This document shows, piece after piece, positions 43,444-51,060 of a stretch of DNA of 51,060 bases. This DNA is from Lysobacteraceae bacterium NML95-0200 (lineage in GTDB: Bacteria > Pseudomonadota > Gammaproteobacteria > Xanthomonadales > Xanthomonadaceae). The notes below the pieces were generated by a model. It was not told the DNA's origin and did not search any database. It saw only the letters and a list, made by a program, of their open reading frames with translations. The DNA lies in the NCBI GenBank assembly GCA_002798255.1, contig NWQQ01000027.1:1-51060 (forward strand). Direction: 5' to 3'. The stretch's first letter is position 1. Each line of letters starts with the position of its first letter. Position numbers and translations under genes: made by a program.

Positions 43444-44399
43444 TCGCCTTGGCCTGCCAAGCGTTTTTCGATGGCATCAAACAGCCGTCCCACGATATTG
43501 ATGCCGAACTGTTTTTCCAACTCGCGCACGCCGGTGGGACTGGTGACGTTCAGCTCGGTCATCCACTCGCCAATCACATCCAGACCGACGAACAACATGC
43601 CACGGCGCTTCATCTCCGGCCCCACGCGCGCGGCGATTTGTCTCTCGCGCGGGGTGAGCGCGCGGCCTTCGCCGCGACCCCCGGCAGCCAGATTGCCGCG
43701 AAACTCATCGCCTTGCGGAATGCGTGCCAATGCGTATTCCACCGGCTCGCCATCAATCAGCAGCACGCGCTTGTCGCCATCGACAATCTCCGGCAGATAA
43801 CGCTGTGCCATGGCCAGATGCTGGCCGCCCTGGGTCAGAGTTTCCAGGATGACATTGAGATTGGGGTCTTGGGCGCTGGCGCGGAAAATCGAGCGCCCGC
43901 CCATGCCGTCCAGCGGTTTCAGCACGGCGTCCTGGTGCGCATGCACGAACGCCTTGAGTGCCGCGGCATCGCGGCTCACCAGAGTGGGCGGGCAGCAGTC
44001 CGGGAACAGCAGTGCCGCCAGCTTTTCATTGAAATCACGCAGCCCGCGCGGGTCGTTGACCACCAGCGCCCCCTGCTGGCGGGCAAAGTCCAGCAGCTGG
44101 GTATCGTGCAGGTAATTGGCATCCACCGGCGGGTCGGTTCGCATCAGCACCGCCTGCCCGGCAGCAAAGCGCAGCTCATACGGCTCGCCCAGACTGAACC
44201 AGTCGCGGGCATCATCACGCACTTGCAGTGCGGCAGCACGCGCCAGCAGCACGCCATCGCGCAGGTACAGCCCGCCGGGCAGCACATAATGCAGGCGGTG
44301 ACCACGGCGGCCAGCCTCCAGCAACATGGCGAAGCTGGTGTCCTTGGCGGGGTTGATGGACGCAATCGGATCCATCACCACCACGACGTCGTACTGCAT
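43440..44399 (-). CDS. gshB: Glutathione synthetase
   Basis: ATP-grasp enzyme adding glycine to gamma-glutamylcysteine. 319 residues, typical. Motifs: VVVVMDPIASINPAKDTSFA, MRTDPPVDANYLHDTQLLD, LKPLDGMGGRSIFR and EFRGNLAAGGRGEGRAL. The start is an ATG at 44399. It is divergent from pilG with about 200 bases between, a promoter-bearing region. The frame order gshB-tonB is well known upstream of pilG in this order of bacteria, from memory. Confidence 0.96.
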   Translation of the reverse strand: MQYDVVVVMDPIASINPAKDTSFAMLLEAGRRGHRLHYVLPGGLYLRDGVLLARAAALQVRDDARDWFSLGEPYELRFAAGQAVLMRTDPPVDANYLHDTQLLDFARQQGALVVNDPRGLRDFNEKLAALLFPDCCPPTLVSRDAAALKAFVHAHQDAVLKPLDGMGGRSIFRASAQDPNLNVILETLTQGGQHLAMAQRYLPEIVDGDKRVLLIDGEPVEYALARIPQGDEFRGNLAAGGRGEGRALTPRERQIAARVGPEMKRRGMLFVGLDVIGEWMTELNVTSPTGVRELEKQFGINIVGRLFDAIEKRLAGQGE

Positions 44400-44522
44400 G
44401 GGTCGAAATTCCTGCTTATGGTCGTGCTGTGGATGGTAGAGCCTTCAGGCGCGTATTTCGATTGTTTTGCGCGCTGGCTTGTGCCGATAGCCACTGATTT
44501 GGGTGTTGCAATCGCTTTTTGC

Positions 44523-44551
44523 TTGACAGTCTGCCACAGTAATTGAAAGAT
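44523..44551 (+). promoter_or_regulatory. Possible promoter of the Pil-Chp operon
   Basis: A perfect TTGACA at 44523-44528, a 17-base spacer and AAAGAT (44546-44551) as a weak -10. It lies about 50 bases before the pilG start in AT-richer DNA. The -10 is poor, so another sigma factor or an activator could be involved. Confidence 0.4.
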
Positions 44552-44600
44552 GGATTTTTTAGAAACTGCAAGGTTCCAGTCAATTCTGGGGACGATGTCT

Positions 44601-44993
44601 ATGCAAGCAACAAACAACGGGAGCAATGGCCTCAAGGTGATGGTGATTGACGACTCCAAGACGATTCGTCGTACCGCCGAGACATTGCTCAAGCGGGAAG
44701 GCTACGAGGTGGTGACTGCCAACGACGGTTTTGAGGCGTTGGCGCTGATTGCCGACCAGCATCCGCACATCATTTTCGTGGACATCATGATGCCGCGCCT
44801 GGACGGCTACCAGACCTGCGCGCTGATCAAGAACAATCAGGCGTTCAAGTCCACGCCAGTCATCATGCTCTCTTCCAAGGACGGGCTGTTTGACAAGGCG
44901 CGGGGGCGGATTGTGGGCTCGGAGGAATATCTCACCAAGCCCTTTACCCGCGAAGAATTGCTGGATGCCATTCGCACTTATGTGAACGTTTGA
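44601..44993 (+). CDS. pilG: Twitching motility response regulator PilG
   Basis: Single-domain CheY-like receiver (130 residues) of the Pil-Chp system; phosphorylated by ChpA, it promotes pilus extension through the c-di-GMP and cAMP pathways. The start of the domain is GLKVMVIDDSKTIRRTAETL, which is nearly invariant in PilG. Phospho-acceptor Asp61 in IIFVDIMMPRLDGYQTCALI, and the switch lysine in EYLTKPFTREEL. The long run PVIMLSSKDGLFDKARGRIV is diagnostic of PilG rather than PilH. ATGs at 44595 and 44601 both fit; the second has better Shine-Dalgarno spacing (GGGGA, eight bases). Confidence 0.93.
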   Translation: MQATNNGSNGLKVMVIDDSKTIRRTAETLLKREGYEVVTANDGFEALALIADQHPHIIFVDIMMPRLDGYQTCALIKNNQAFKSTPVIMLSSKDGLFDKARGRIVGSEEYLTKPFTREELLDAIRTYVNV

Positions 44994-45040
44994 GGGCAAG
45001 ACTGATGTGTCGTGCCTGAATTCACGCAGGGGAAGAGCCA

Positions 45041-45583
45041 ATGAATGCCGTGTCGATGACACCCTTTGAGCGGTTGCAAGATTATGAACGCCGGAGCCTG
45101 ACGCATGTGGCGGGTAACCCGTTGCAGGCAGGCGAGGGGGCGCAGTGGCGTGGCCTGGCCTATCGCATCGGCCAGCGGCGGCTGGTCTCGGATCATACCC
45201 ATGTGGTCGAGATTCTTGGCGTGCCTTCGGTGACGCCGGTGCCCGGCGCGCAGCCGTGGCTGCTGGGGCTTGCCAATGTGCGCGGCAACCTGCTGGCCGT
45301 GGTGGATCTCAAGCACTTTCTGGAAGGTCAGCGCAGTGTCCAGCATGAGCGGCAGCGGATGCTGGTCATCCGCCAGCCTGGTGGCGATGTCGGCGTGCTG
45401 GTGGATGAGCTGTATGGTCAGCGCGGCTTTGACGCCGAACAGCAGACAGAGGCCGGTGATCTGGCGGAAGGCCGTTATGCCACGTTGGTTGAGCAGGTCT
45501 ATTGTCAGCAGGATGAACGCTGGGCAGTATTCAATCTGGAGCGTTTGGCGCGCATTCCGGAGTTTCGTCAGGCTGCGGCCTGA
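45041..45583 (+). CDS. pilI: Chemotaxis coupling protein PilI (CheW-like)
   Basis: 180 residues with one CheW domain (about residues 30-175). It links the receptor PilJ to the kinase ChpA. The stretch PGAQPWLLGLANVRGNLLAV with DLKHFL is the typical PilI pattern, and ERWAVFNLERLARIPEF closes the domain. It follows pilG directly with a 47-base gap; pilH is not in between. Confidence 0.92.
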   Translation: MNAVSMTPFERLQDYERRSLTHVAGNPLQAGEGAQWRGLAYRIGQRRLVSDHTHVVEILGVPSVTPVPGAQPWLLGLANVRGNLLAVVDLKHFLEGQRSVQHERQRMLVIRQPGGDVGVLVDELYGQRGFDAEQQTEAGDLAEGRYATLVEQVYCQQDERWAVFNLERLARIPEFRQAAA

Positions 45584-45660
45584 TTCTTAACACCTGCCTG
45601 GTGGCCGGTTTGCTGTCAGCCAGGCGCAGTATTGATTCAATCTAAATCGAGGTCTTGAAA

Positions 45661-47685
45661 ATGAGCGCAGCCAGCGGTTCGACGAATGGCAAAGCCCGTG
45701 AAGGCGGCAGCAATTTCTGGTTGATTTTGCTGACCGTTTCCATTTTGGTGTTCGCGGCCAATACCGTGGCCTCAGTCTGGCGGGCAACCCGGCTGGGGGG
45801 GGCAACAGCGGCTGTGGCTGAGTTACAGGTGCTCTCGCAGCAGCTGGCAAGCCAGGCGCTGGCGGCCACCGGGGGAGATGCTGAAGTATTCAGTGACTTC
45901 AAGGCAACGCATGGCAAGATTGAGGAAAACCTGAATCTGGTGAGCAATGACTACGGCAAGGATCTTTCCGTGGCGGCGCCCATCAGCCAAATCAGGAAGA
46001 CCTGGGCGCCGCTGGCGCAAAGTGCCCAGCAGATTATCGACAGCGAGCCGGTGGTCACCAGCCTGGGCAGTAATGCCGAGCGTTTCAATGCTGCCGTGCC
46101 ACAGATTCAGGCGCATCTGGATGAAATGGTGCGTGCCATGTCCAGCGCCGGGGTGCCTTCCAGCCAGCAGTACATCGCCATGCGCCAGTCGATTCTGGTG
46201 TCTTCGATGGCGCGCCGGATTGCGGAAATCCGCGCCGGTGGCAGTGCTGCGCCGCTGGCAGGACAGGGACTGCGCCAGGACGTGCTGATATTCGAGCAAG
46301 TAATGGCCGGGCTTGCCGATGGCGCAGAAAATGCGCAAGGCGCCCAGCGCCTGACTGTGGGCAGAGCCGTACAGGCATTGAATCAGGCCAGAGAGATTTG
46401 GGGGGGCATGAGCAAGGATCTGGCGGCTGTCCAGAGTGGCCTGGAGCGCCTGTTCCAGGCGCAGGCGGCATCCAGCAAGATTGCAGGCAATTCCGAGCAA
46501 ATGCTGAAGGATTCACGTCAATTGTTCAGTGCATTTACGGCGTCCGGTTCGCTCAAGGACACCAGCCTGGTTGGCAATATCTGGATTTCCATCATTTCCG
46601 GTGTGCTCACCCTGCTGGCGATTGGTGGCCTGCTGCGCAGCCTGTACCGCGCCCAGGCGGCGCGTCGTGTCTCGGCAGAAGAGCTGACCACCCGCAACCA
46701 GGAAGCGATTATGCGCTTGCTGGACGAAATGGGCTCGCTCGCAGAGGGTGACCTGACCGTGAAGGCCACCGTTACCGAAGACATGACTGGTGCGATTGCC
46801 GACTCCATCAACTTCGCTATCGAGCAACTGCGCACACTGGTGGGCACCATCAACGACACCTCGGTGCGGGTGGCATCTTCGGCACAGGAAACCCAGGCCA
46901 CCGCCATGCATCTGGCCGATGCGGCCGAGCATCAGGCGACGGAAATCACCTCGGCGACCGACCGCATCAACCAGATTGCCGACAGCATTAACCAGGTATC
47001 GCGCAATTCTGCACAGTCGGCGGAAGTGGCGCAGCGTTCGGTGGAAATCGCCACCAATGGTGCGGACGTGGTACGCCAGACCATTCGCGGCATGGACAAT
47101 ATCCGCGACCAGATTCAGGAAACTTCCAAGCGAATCAAGCGTCTGGGCGAGTCTTCGCAAGAAATCGGCGCCATCGTGGAACTGATTAACGACATTTCCG
47201 AGCAGACCAATATCCTGGCGCTGAATGCGTCGATTCAGGCCGCTTCTGCCGGTGAAGCAGGCCGCGGCTTTGCCGTGGTGGCCGACGAAGTGCAGCGCCT
47301 TGCAGAACGCACCTCCGGTGCGACCAAGCGAATTGAAGGCCTGGTGTCCACCATTCAGGCAGATACCAACGAAGCGGTCAGCTCGATGGAAGAAACCACC
47401 AGCGAAGTGGTGCAGGGCGCACGTCTGGCCGAAGACGCAGGTACGGCGCTGGGCGAAATCGAGCGCGTATCGAATGACCTGGCGCAATTGATTCAGGACA
47501 TTTCCAGGTCGGCGGCGCAGCAGTCGAATGCAGCATCCGATATTACCGGCACCATGAACACCATCCAGGCGATTACCCAGCAGACCACGCAAGGCGCAGG
47601 TCAAACCGCACAGTCGATTGGCAACCTGGCACAGCTGGCGGCCGACCTGCGCCGCTCGGTCGCTGACTTCAAGCTGCCGGCCTGA
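45661..47685 (+). CDS. pilJ: Methyl-accepting chemoreceptor PilJ
   Basis: Inner-membrane chemoreceptor for the Pil-Chp system, 674 residues. Helices at about 20-42 (FWLILLTVSILVFAANTVAS) and 303-325 (WISIISGVLTLLAIGGLLRS) enclose a periplasmic PilJ-type domain. Then follows a HAMP-like region and the MCP signalling hairpin with tip LINDISEQTNILALNASIQA and GRGFAVVADEVQRLAERTSG (about residues 505-560). No C-terminal methylation pentapeptide tether is seen. An ATG at 45661 with GAGG eight bases upstream is chosen rather than the TTG at 45655. Confidence 0.95.
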   Translation: MSAASGSTNGKAREGGSNFWLILLTVSILVFAANTVASVWRATRLGGATAAVAELQVLSQQLASQALAATGGDAEVFSDFKATHGKIEENLNLVSNDYGKDLSVAAPISQIRKTWAPLAQSAQQIIDSEPVVTSLGSNAERFNAAVPQIQAHLDEMVRAMSSAGVPSSQQYIAMRQSILVSSMARRIAEIRAGGSAAPLAGQGLRQDVLIFEQVMAGLADGAENAQGAQRLTVGRAVQALNQAREIWGGMSKDLAAVQSGLERLFQAQAASSKIAGNSEQMLKDSRQLFSAFTASGSLKDTSLVGNIWISIISGVLTLLAIGGLLRSLYRAQAARRVSAEELTTRNQEAIMRLLDEMGSLAEGDLTVKATVTEDMTGAIADSINFAIEQLRTLVGTINDTSVRVASSAQETQATAMHLADAAEHQATEITSATDRINQIADSINQVSRNSAQSAEVAQRSVEIATNGADVVRQTIRGMDNIRDQIQETSKRIKRLGESSQEIGAIVELINDISEQTNILALNASIQAASAGEAGRGFAVVADEVQRLAERTSGATKRIEGLVSTIQADTNEAVSSMEETTSEVVQGARLAEDAGTALGEIERVSNDLAQLIQDISRSAAQQSNAASDITGTMNTIQAITQQTTQGAGQTAQSIGNLAQLAADLRRSVADFKLPA

Positions 47686-47711
47686 TAGCAAAACAAGGAA
47701 TTACACCTGAA

Positions 47712-47756
47712 ATGAGCCGTACTTCCTTCGCCAAGATTACCGGGGGGCAGCCATGA
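47712..47756 (+). CDS. 14-codon mini-ORF overlapping the chpA start
   Basis: ATG at 47712, encoding [14 protein letters not shown], with its TGA sharing the ATG of chpA (ATGA at 47753-47756). AAGGA lies 11 bases upstream. It could be a leader that couples chpA translation, or a chance open frame; no homology is recognised. Confidence 0.2.
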   Translation: MSRTSFAKITGGQP

Positions 47757-50700
47757 ACATGCTGCGCGAAGCGATTGACCATGCCACATTGGGTTGGATT
47801 AAGCCCGAGCTTGACTCCAGCCTGTTGCAGGTGCGGCAGGAAGTGGAAGCCTATGTTGAAGACGGCGCCGATCCGGAGCGGATGCGCAAGGCTGCAACCT
47901 TGCTGCACCAGGTACAGGGCAGCCTGCGCATGATTGAGCTGTATGCCCCGGCCATGGTGTCCGGGGAAATGCAGCAGCTGGCAGTAGCCATCGAGCAAGG
48001 CCAGGTGACAGCGACCAATGAGGCTTGCGCCGCGCTGATGCGTGGGGCGCTACAGCTACCGGACTATCTGGAACGTTTGCAGGGCGGGCACCGGGATATT
48101 CCCGTGGTACTGATGCCGCTGGTCAATGAATTGCGTGAAGTGCGCGGGCTCAAGCCGGTCAGTGAAGGTGTGTTCTTCAGCCCGGATTTGGCGTTGCCCG
48201 CCACGGCCATCCCCGATGCGCGCGAGGAGGCGGCCGATCCGCCAAGCACGGTGCAGTTGCAGCGGCTTGGCAAGGCGCTGGCAGCGTGGGGCGACGGACA
48301 GGCGGATTTTGCCGCCATGCACCAGGCGTTGCGCGCCCTGTCAGAAGAACCGGGCTCAGCAGAAGCACGCCGCCTGTTCTGGGTCGCCAGCCATGTGGCT
48401 GAAGCCGCAGCCGATGGTGCGCTGGAGGCCGATAGCGCATTGCGTACTGTGTTTGCCAGTGTGGAGCGCGAAGCGCGCAGCCTGTTTGGCAATAGCGATG
48501 AAGCCCGCCCGCTGCCGGTTTCCTCACTTGTCGAGCCGACCCGGCAGCTGCTGTATCAGGTTGCCAATAGCAAGGCCGAGCATCCGGCGCTTGCGCTGCT
48601 TCGCAACAGCTTCAGCCTGGATGCGCAGGCGCATGTGAGCGATAGCGAATATGCCAGCGCCAGGGGCAGCGTGACCGGCATCAACCGCGCATTGCTGGAT
48701 ACGGTTTCTGCGGCACTCAAAGAAGATGTGCTGCGTGTCAAGGACGCGCTGGATCTGTTCCTGCGCATGGGGCGCAAGGATGCGGAGGCGCTGGCGCCGC
48801 AGGCCGATGCCCTGGGACGGATTGCCGACACCCTGGGCATGCTGGATTTGGGGGTGGCGCGGCAAATCGTTATCACACAGCGTGATACCGTGGCCGACCT
48901 TGCCGCAGGGCGTATCCCGATGGACGAGAATGTCCTGCTGGATGTGGCCGGAGCACTGCTGTATGTCGATGCTTCCCTGGATGACCTGCACGAGCAAGTG
49001 ACCAGGGGGAGTGGCCGTACGGAGGAGAACCAGGACATGCTGGCCGCTTCCGAGCTGCGGCAGCTGATGGAGGCCTTGAGCCGTGAGGCCATTGCCAATT
49101 TCGACAATGCCCGCCAGGCGTTTGTGGCGTTTGTGGAAACCGGCTGGGATCACGCCCAGCTGCTGGATGTACCGGCGCTGCTGGAACAAGTGGTCGGGGC
49201 GCTGAAGATACTGGAGCTGCCTGAGGCGGCTGAATATCTGGCCGCCATTGGCCGCTATACCCAGGTGGAGCTGCTCACGCGCAAGCGCATCCCCGGCAAC
49301 CAGCAGCTCGACACGCTGGCCGATGCACTTTCCAGTATCGAGTATTACCTTGAAGCCCTGCGTGACCAGCGCGGCGGGCGCGAAAACATCCTGGCGATTA
49401 CTCGCAGCAGCCTGGAGGCACTGCATTACTGGCCGCTGCCGCCGGAAGAACTTGCCACAGATTTTGCACCGTTTGCCAACAGCCATGAGGACAGTTACGA
49501 GGACTGGCTGAGCGAGGCCAGCAAGCCGCAGGTCATGGATACCGAACCTGCTGCTGCGCAAGCGCAGCCTGAAGTCGAGACTGCCGGGCAAGTCTCGGTC
49601 GCGCAGTTCCTGGGTGAAGCACCGCAGGCCGAATCACTAACGCTGGCCGCCGCGTCTGCCGCAAGTGATGAGCTGCCTGCGGGCGTGCTGCCTGTTGAAG
49701 CCGGTGGCTTTGACCTTGGCAGCGATGAAATCGATGATGAAATCCGGGAAATCTTCCTGGAAGAAGTCGAAGAAGAAATCCGTAATCTGGATGAGCTGCT
49801 GCCGCAGTGGCGGCAGGCTCCCGATGACCTGGAACAGGCGCGCTCCATCCGGCGCGTATTCCATACCCTGAAGGGCAGTGGCCGCCTGGTCGGCGCGCGT
49901 TTGCTGGGCGAGTTCAGCTGGAAAGTGGAGAACATGCTGAACCGGGTGCTGGATGGCTCGCGTCCGGCCACGCCCGCCGTGCTGGCGCTGGTCACGCATG
50001 CCCATGAGGCGTTGCCTGCCCTGCTTGCTGCCCTGACCGGAACGCCGATTGCGCGGGATTTGGCAGGTATCGAGGCCGCCGCCGACCGCCTGGCGGCAGG
50101 TGAAGAAGTCCATTATCAGCCTGCCCTTGTAGCCGCGCAGCCGCCAATACAGGTGGCCGGGCAAGCGCCTGCCGAGACTGCTGCCGACGAGGACAGCGTG
50201 GCGGTGGAAGTCGATGCGGTATTGCTGGAAATTCTGGATGCCGAAGTCGCCGGTCACCTCAAGACCATCGACACCTGGCTGGCAGACCCGCAGGCGGCAG
50301 AGCATATGCCATCCAGCGAGTTGCTGCGCGCGGTGCACACCATGAACGGCGCTTTTGCGATGGCGGAAGTGCCGGAAATCACCCGTGCGACCGGGCCGAC
50401 CGAGAGCTGGCTGAAGCGTTCGCTGGCTGCCGGTGCTGTGGCTGGCGTTCAGGGCGTGGCGCTATTGGCCGAGCTGGCCAAGCAGATTCGCAGCACCGTC
50501 ACCGGCCTGAGCGGGCAGACACAGCGTGTGCCACTGCAAGACGCTTTGGCGGCACAGGCAGAAAGCCTGCGTGATGCCTTGCCAGAGGCCGTACTGCCTG
50601 ATGTGCATGAGCAGGCGCATGAAGCGCAGCGGTTGGAAGCCGAACGCCTCGAAGCCGAACGCCTCGAAGCCGAACGCCTCGAAGCCGAACGCCTCGAAGC

Positions 50701-51060
50701 CGAACGCCTCGAAGCCGAACGCCTCGAAGCCGAACGCCTCGAAGCCGAACGCCTCGAAGCCGAACGCCTCGAAGCCGAACGCCTCGAAGCCGAACGCCTC
50801 GAAGCCGAACGCCTCGAAGCCGAACGCCTCGAAGCCGAACGCCTCGAAGCCGAACGCCTCGAAGCCGAACGCCTCGAAGCCGAACGCCTCGAAGCCGAAC
50901 GCCTCGAAGCCGAACGCCTCGAAGCCGAACGCCTCGAAGCAGAACGCCTCGAAGCAGAACGCCTCGAAGCAGAACGCCTCGAAGCAGAACGCCTCGAAGC
51001 AGAACGCCTCGAAGCAGAACGCCTCGAAGCAGAACGTATCGAAGCAGAACGTATCGAAGC
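47753..51060 (+). CDS. chpA: Hybrid chemotaxis kinase ChpA/PilL, N-terminal part (cut by window edge)
   Basis: Open from the ATG at 47753 to the right edge (over 1,100 codons) with no stop; the kinase core, CheW-like and receiver domains expected for this family must lie beyond. Start chosen because GGGGGG lies five bases upstream. Within the window: a first Hpt-like helix bundle with His52 in [10 protein letters not shown], a ChpA-type helical region (about 80-560), an acidic low-complexity linker (570-660), a clear Hpt domain with His704 ([20 protein letters not shown]) and another Hpt-like domain with His862 ([12 protein letters not shown]). From residue 960 the protein becomes a pure RLEAE repeat. 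ChpA phosphorylates PilG and controls twitching motility. Its unusual linker is described under findings. Confidence 0.9.
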   Translation, partial: MNMLREAIDHATLGWIKPELDSSLLQVRQEVEAYVEDGADPERMRKAATLLHQVQGSLRMIELYAPAMVSGEMQQLAVAIEQGQVTATNEACAALMRGALQLPDYLERLQGGHRDIPVVLMPLVNELREVRGLKPVSEGVFFSPDLALPATAIPDAREEAADPPSTVQLQRLGKALAAWGDGQADFAAMHQALRALSEEPGSAEARRLFWVASHVAEAAADGALEADSALRTVFASVEREARSLFGNSDEARPLPVSSLVEPTRQLLYQVANSKAEHPALALLRNSFSLDAQAHVSDSEYASARGSVTGINRALLDTVSAALKEDVLRVKDALDLFLRMGRKDAEALAPQADALGRIADTLGMLDLGVARQIVITQRDTVADLAAGRIPMDENVLLDVAGALLYVDASLDDLHEQVTRGSGRTEENQDMLAASELRQLMEALSREAIANFDNARQAFVAFVETGWDHAQLLDVPALLEQVVGALKILELPEAAEYLAAIGRYTQVELLTRKRIPGNQQLDTLADALSSIEYYLEALRDQRGGRENILAITRSSLEALHYWPLPPEELATDFAPFANSHEDSYEDWLSEASKPQVMDTEPAAAQAQPEVETAGQVSVAQFLGEAPQAESLTLAAASAASDELPAGVLPVEAGGFDLGSDEIDDEIREIFLEEVEEEIRNLDELLPQWRQAPDDLEQARSIRRVFHTLKGSGRLVGARLLGEFSWKVENMLNRVLDGSRPATPAVLALVTHAHEALPALLAALTGTPIARDLAGIEAAADRLAAGEEVHYQPALVAAQPPIQVAGQAPAETAADEDSVAVEVDAVLLEILDAEVAGHLKTIDTWLADPQAAEHMPSSELLRAVHTMNGAFAMAEVPEITRATGPTESWLKRSLAAGAVAGVQGVALLAELAKQIRSTVTGLSGQTQRVPLQDALAAQAESLRDALPEAVLPDVHEQAHEAQRLEAERLEAERLEAERLEAERLEAERLEAERLEAERLEAERLEAERLEAERLEAERLEAERLEAERLEAERLEAERLEAERLEAERLEAERLEAERLEAERLEAERLEAERLEAERLEAERLEAERLEAERLEAERIEAERIE
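50630..51060 (+). repeat. 15-bp tandem repeat encoding (RLEAE)n in chpA
   Basis: One founder-like copy (CGG TTG GAA GCC GAA) is followed by 19 identical units CGCCTCGAAGCCGAA (50645-50929), seven with GCA for GCC (50930-51034), then one with CGTATC (RIEAE) and a partial copy reaching the edge. That makes 28 complete copies plus 11 bases; the array continues beyond the window. The unit length keeps the reading frame. Confidence 0.95.

Noticed and set aside
50630-51060. CRISPR-like array
   Set aside because: The repeat is 15 bp without spacers, lies in frame in chpA and encodes RLEAE; it is a coding tandem repeat.

Overview
This window looks like chromosomal DNA of a GC-rich gammaproteobacterium, most likely of the order Xanthomonadales (Lysobacterales). 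The best evidence is the right end: gshB and a tonB-like gene on the minus strand next to a plus-strand Pil-Chp chemosensory operon in the order pilG-pilI-pilJ-chpA without a pilH, as I remember it from Xylella. Most of the window is tightly packed with many 1-4 base gene overlaps. I saw no rRNA, tRNA or CRISPR, and no gene-free stretch longer than 300 bases.

Layout. 1-138: 5' end of an IS1182-type transposase gene cut by the window edge. 236-7470: POT peptide transporter (-), two-gene RND efflux pump (+), Imm26-like orphan immunity protein (+). 7686-9924: sodium:alanine symporter and SpoU rRNA/tRNA methyltransferase. 9928-15712: complete six-gene Mrp Na+/H+ antiporter operon (-) with fused MrpA-MrpB. 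15895-19995: outer-surface beta-rich protein, Hsp33, MtgA, GT2 glycosyltransferase, CBS protein. 20177-23907: a pair of exported amidohydrolase-like proteins, the second without the metal-binding HxH, and two small unknown proteins. 24000-25300: an AT-rich patch with two orphan membrane or exported proteins. 25382-27046: ettA.

27116-35252 (-) is the most unusual block: nine genes, all read in one direction. In transcription order they are a 47-residue exported peptide ending in cysteine, two related lipoproteins sharing a CX5C motif, two FtsX-like permeases, a periplasmic adaptor, one ABC ATPase, and two more FtsX-like permeases that look like a second copy of the first pair. This is a MacAB-type export system of uncertain substrate that may secrete or respond to the small peptide. 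A hairpin lies between the peptide gene and the rest.

35478-42573 holds housekeeping genes (glyA, nrdR, ribD, ribE, ribBA, tsaB). Between ribE and ribBA sit a minus-strand Phd/YefM antitoxin plus zeta-like toxin pair and an unknown exported protein. 42574-44399 is tonB-like plus gshB. 44601 to the right edge is the Pil-Chp operon controlling type IV pili. Its last gene, chpA, is cut by the edge inside an almost perfect 15-base tandem array (28 complete copies plus a partial one) encoding RLEAE repeats.
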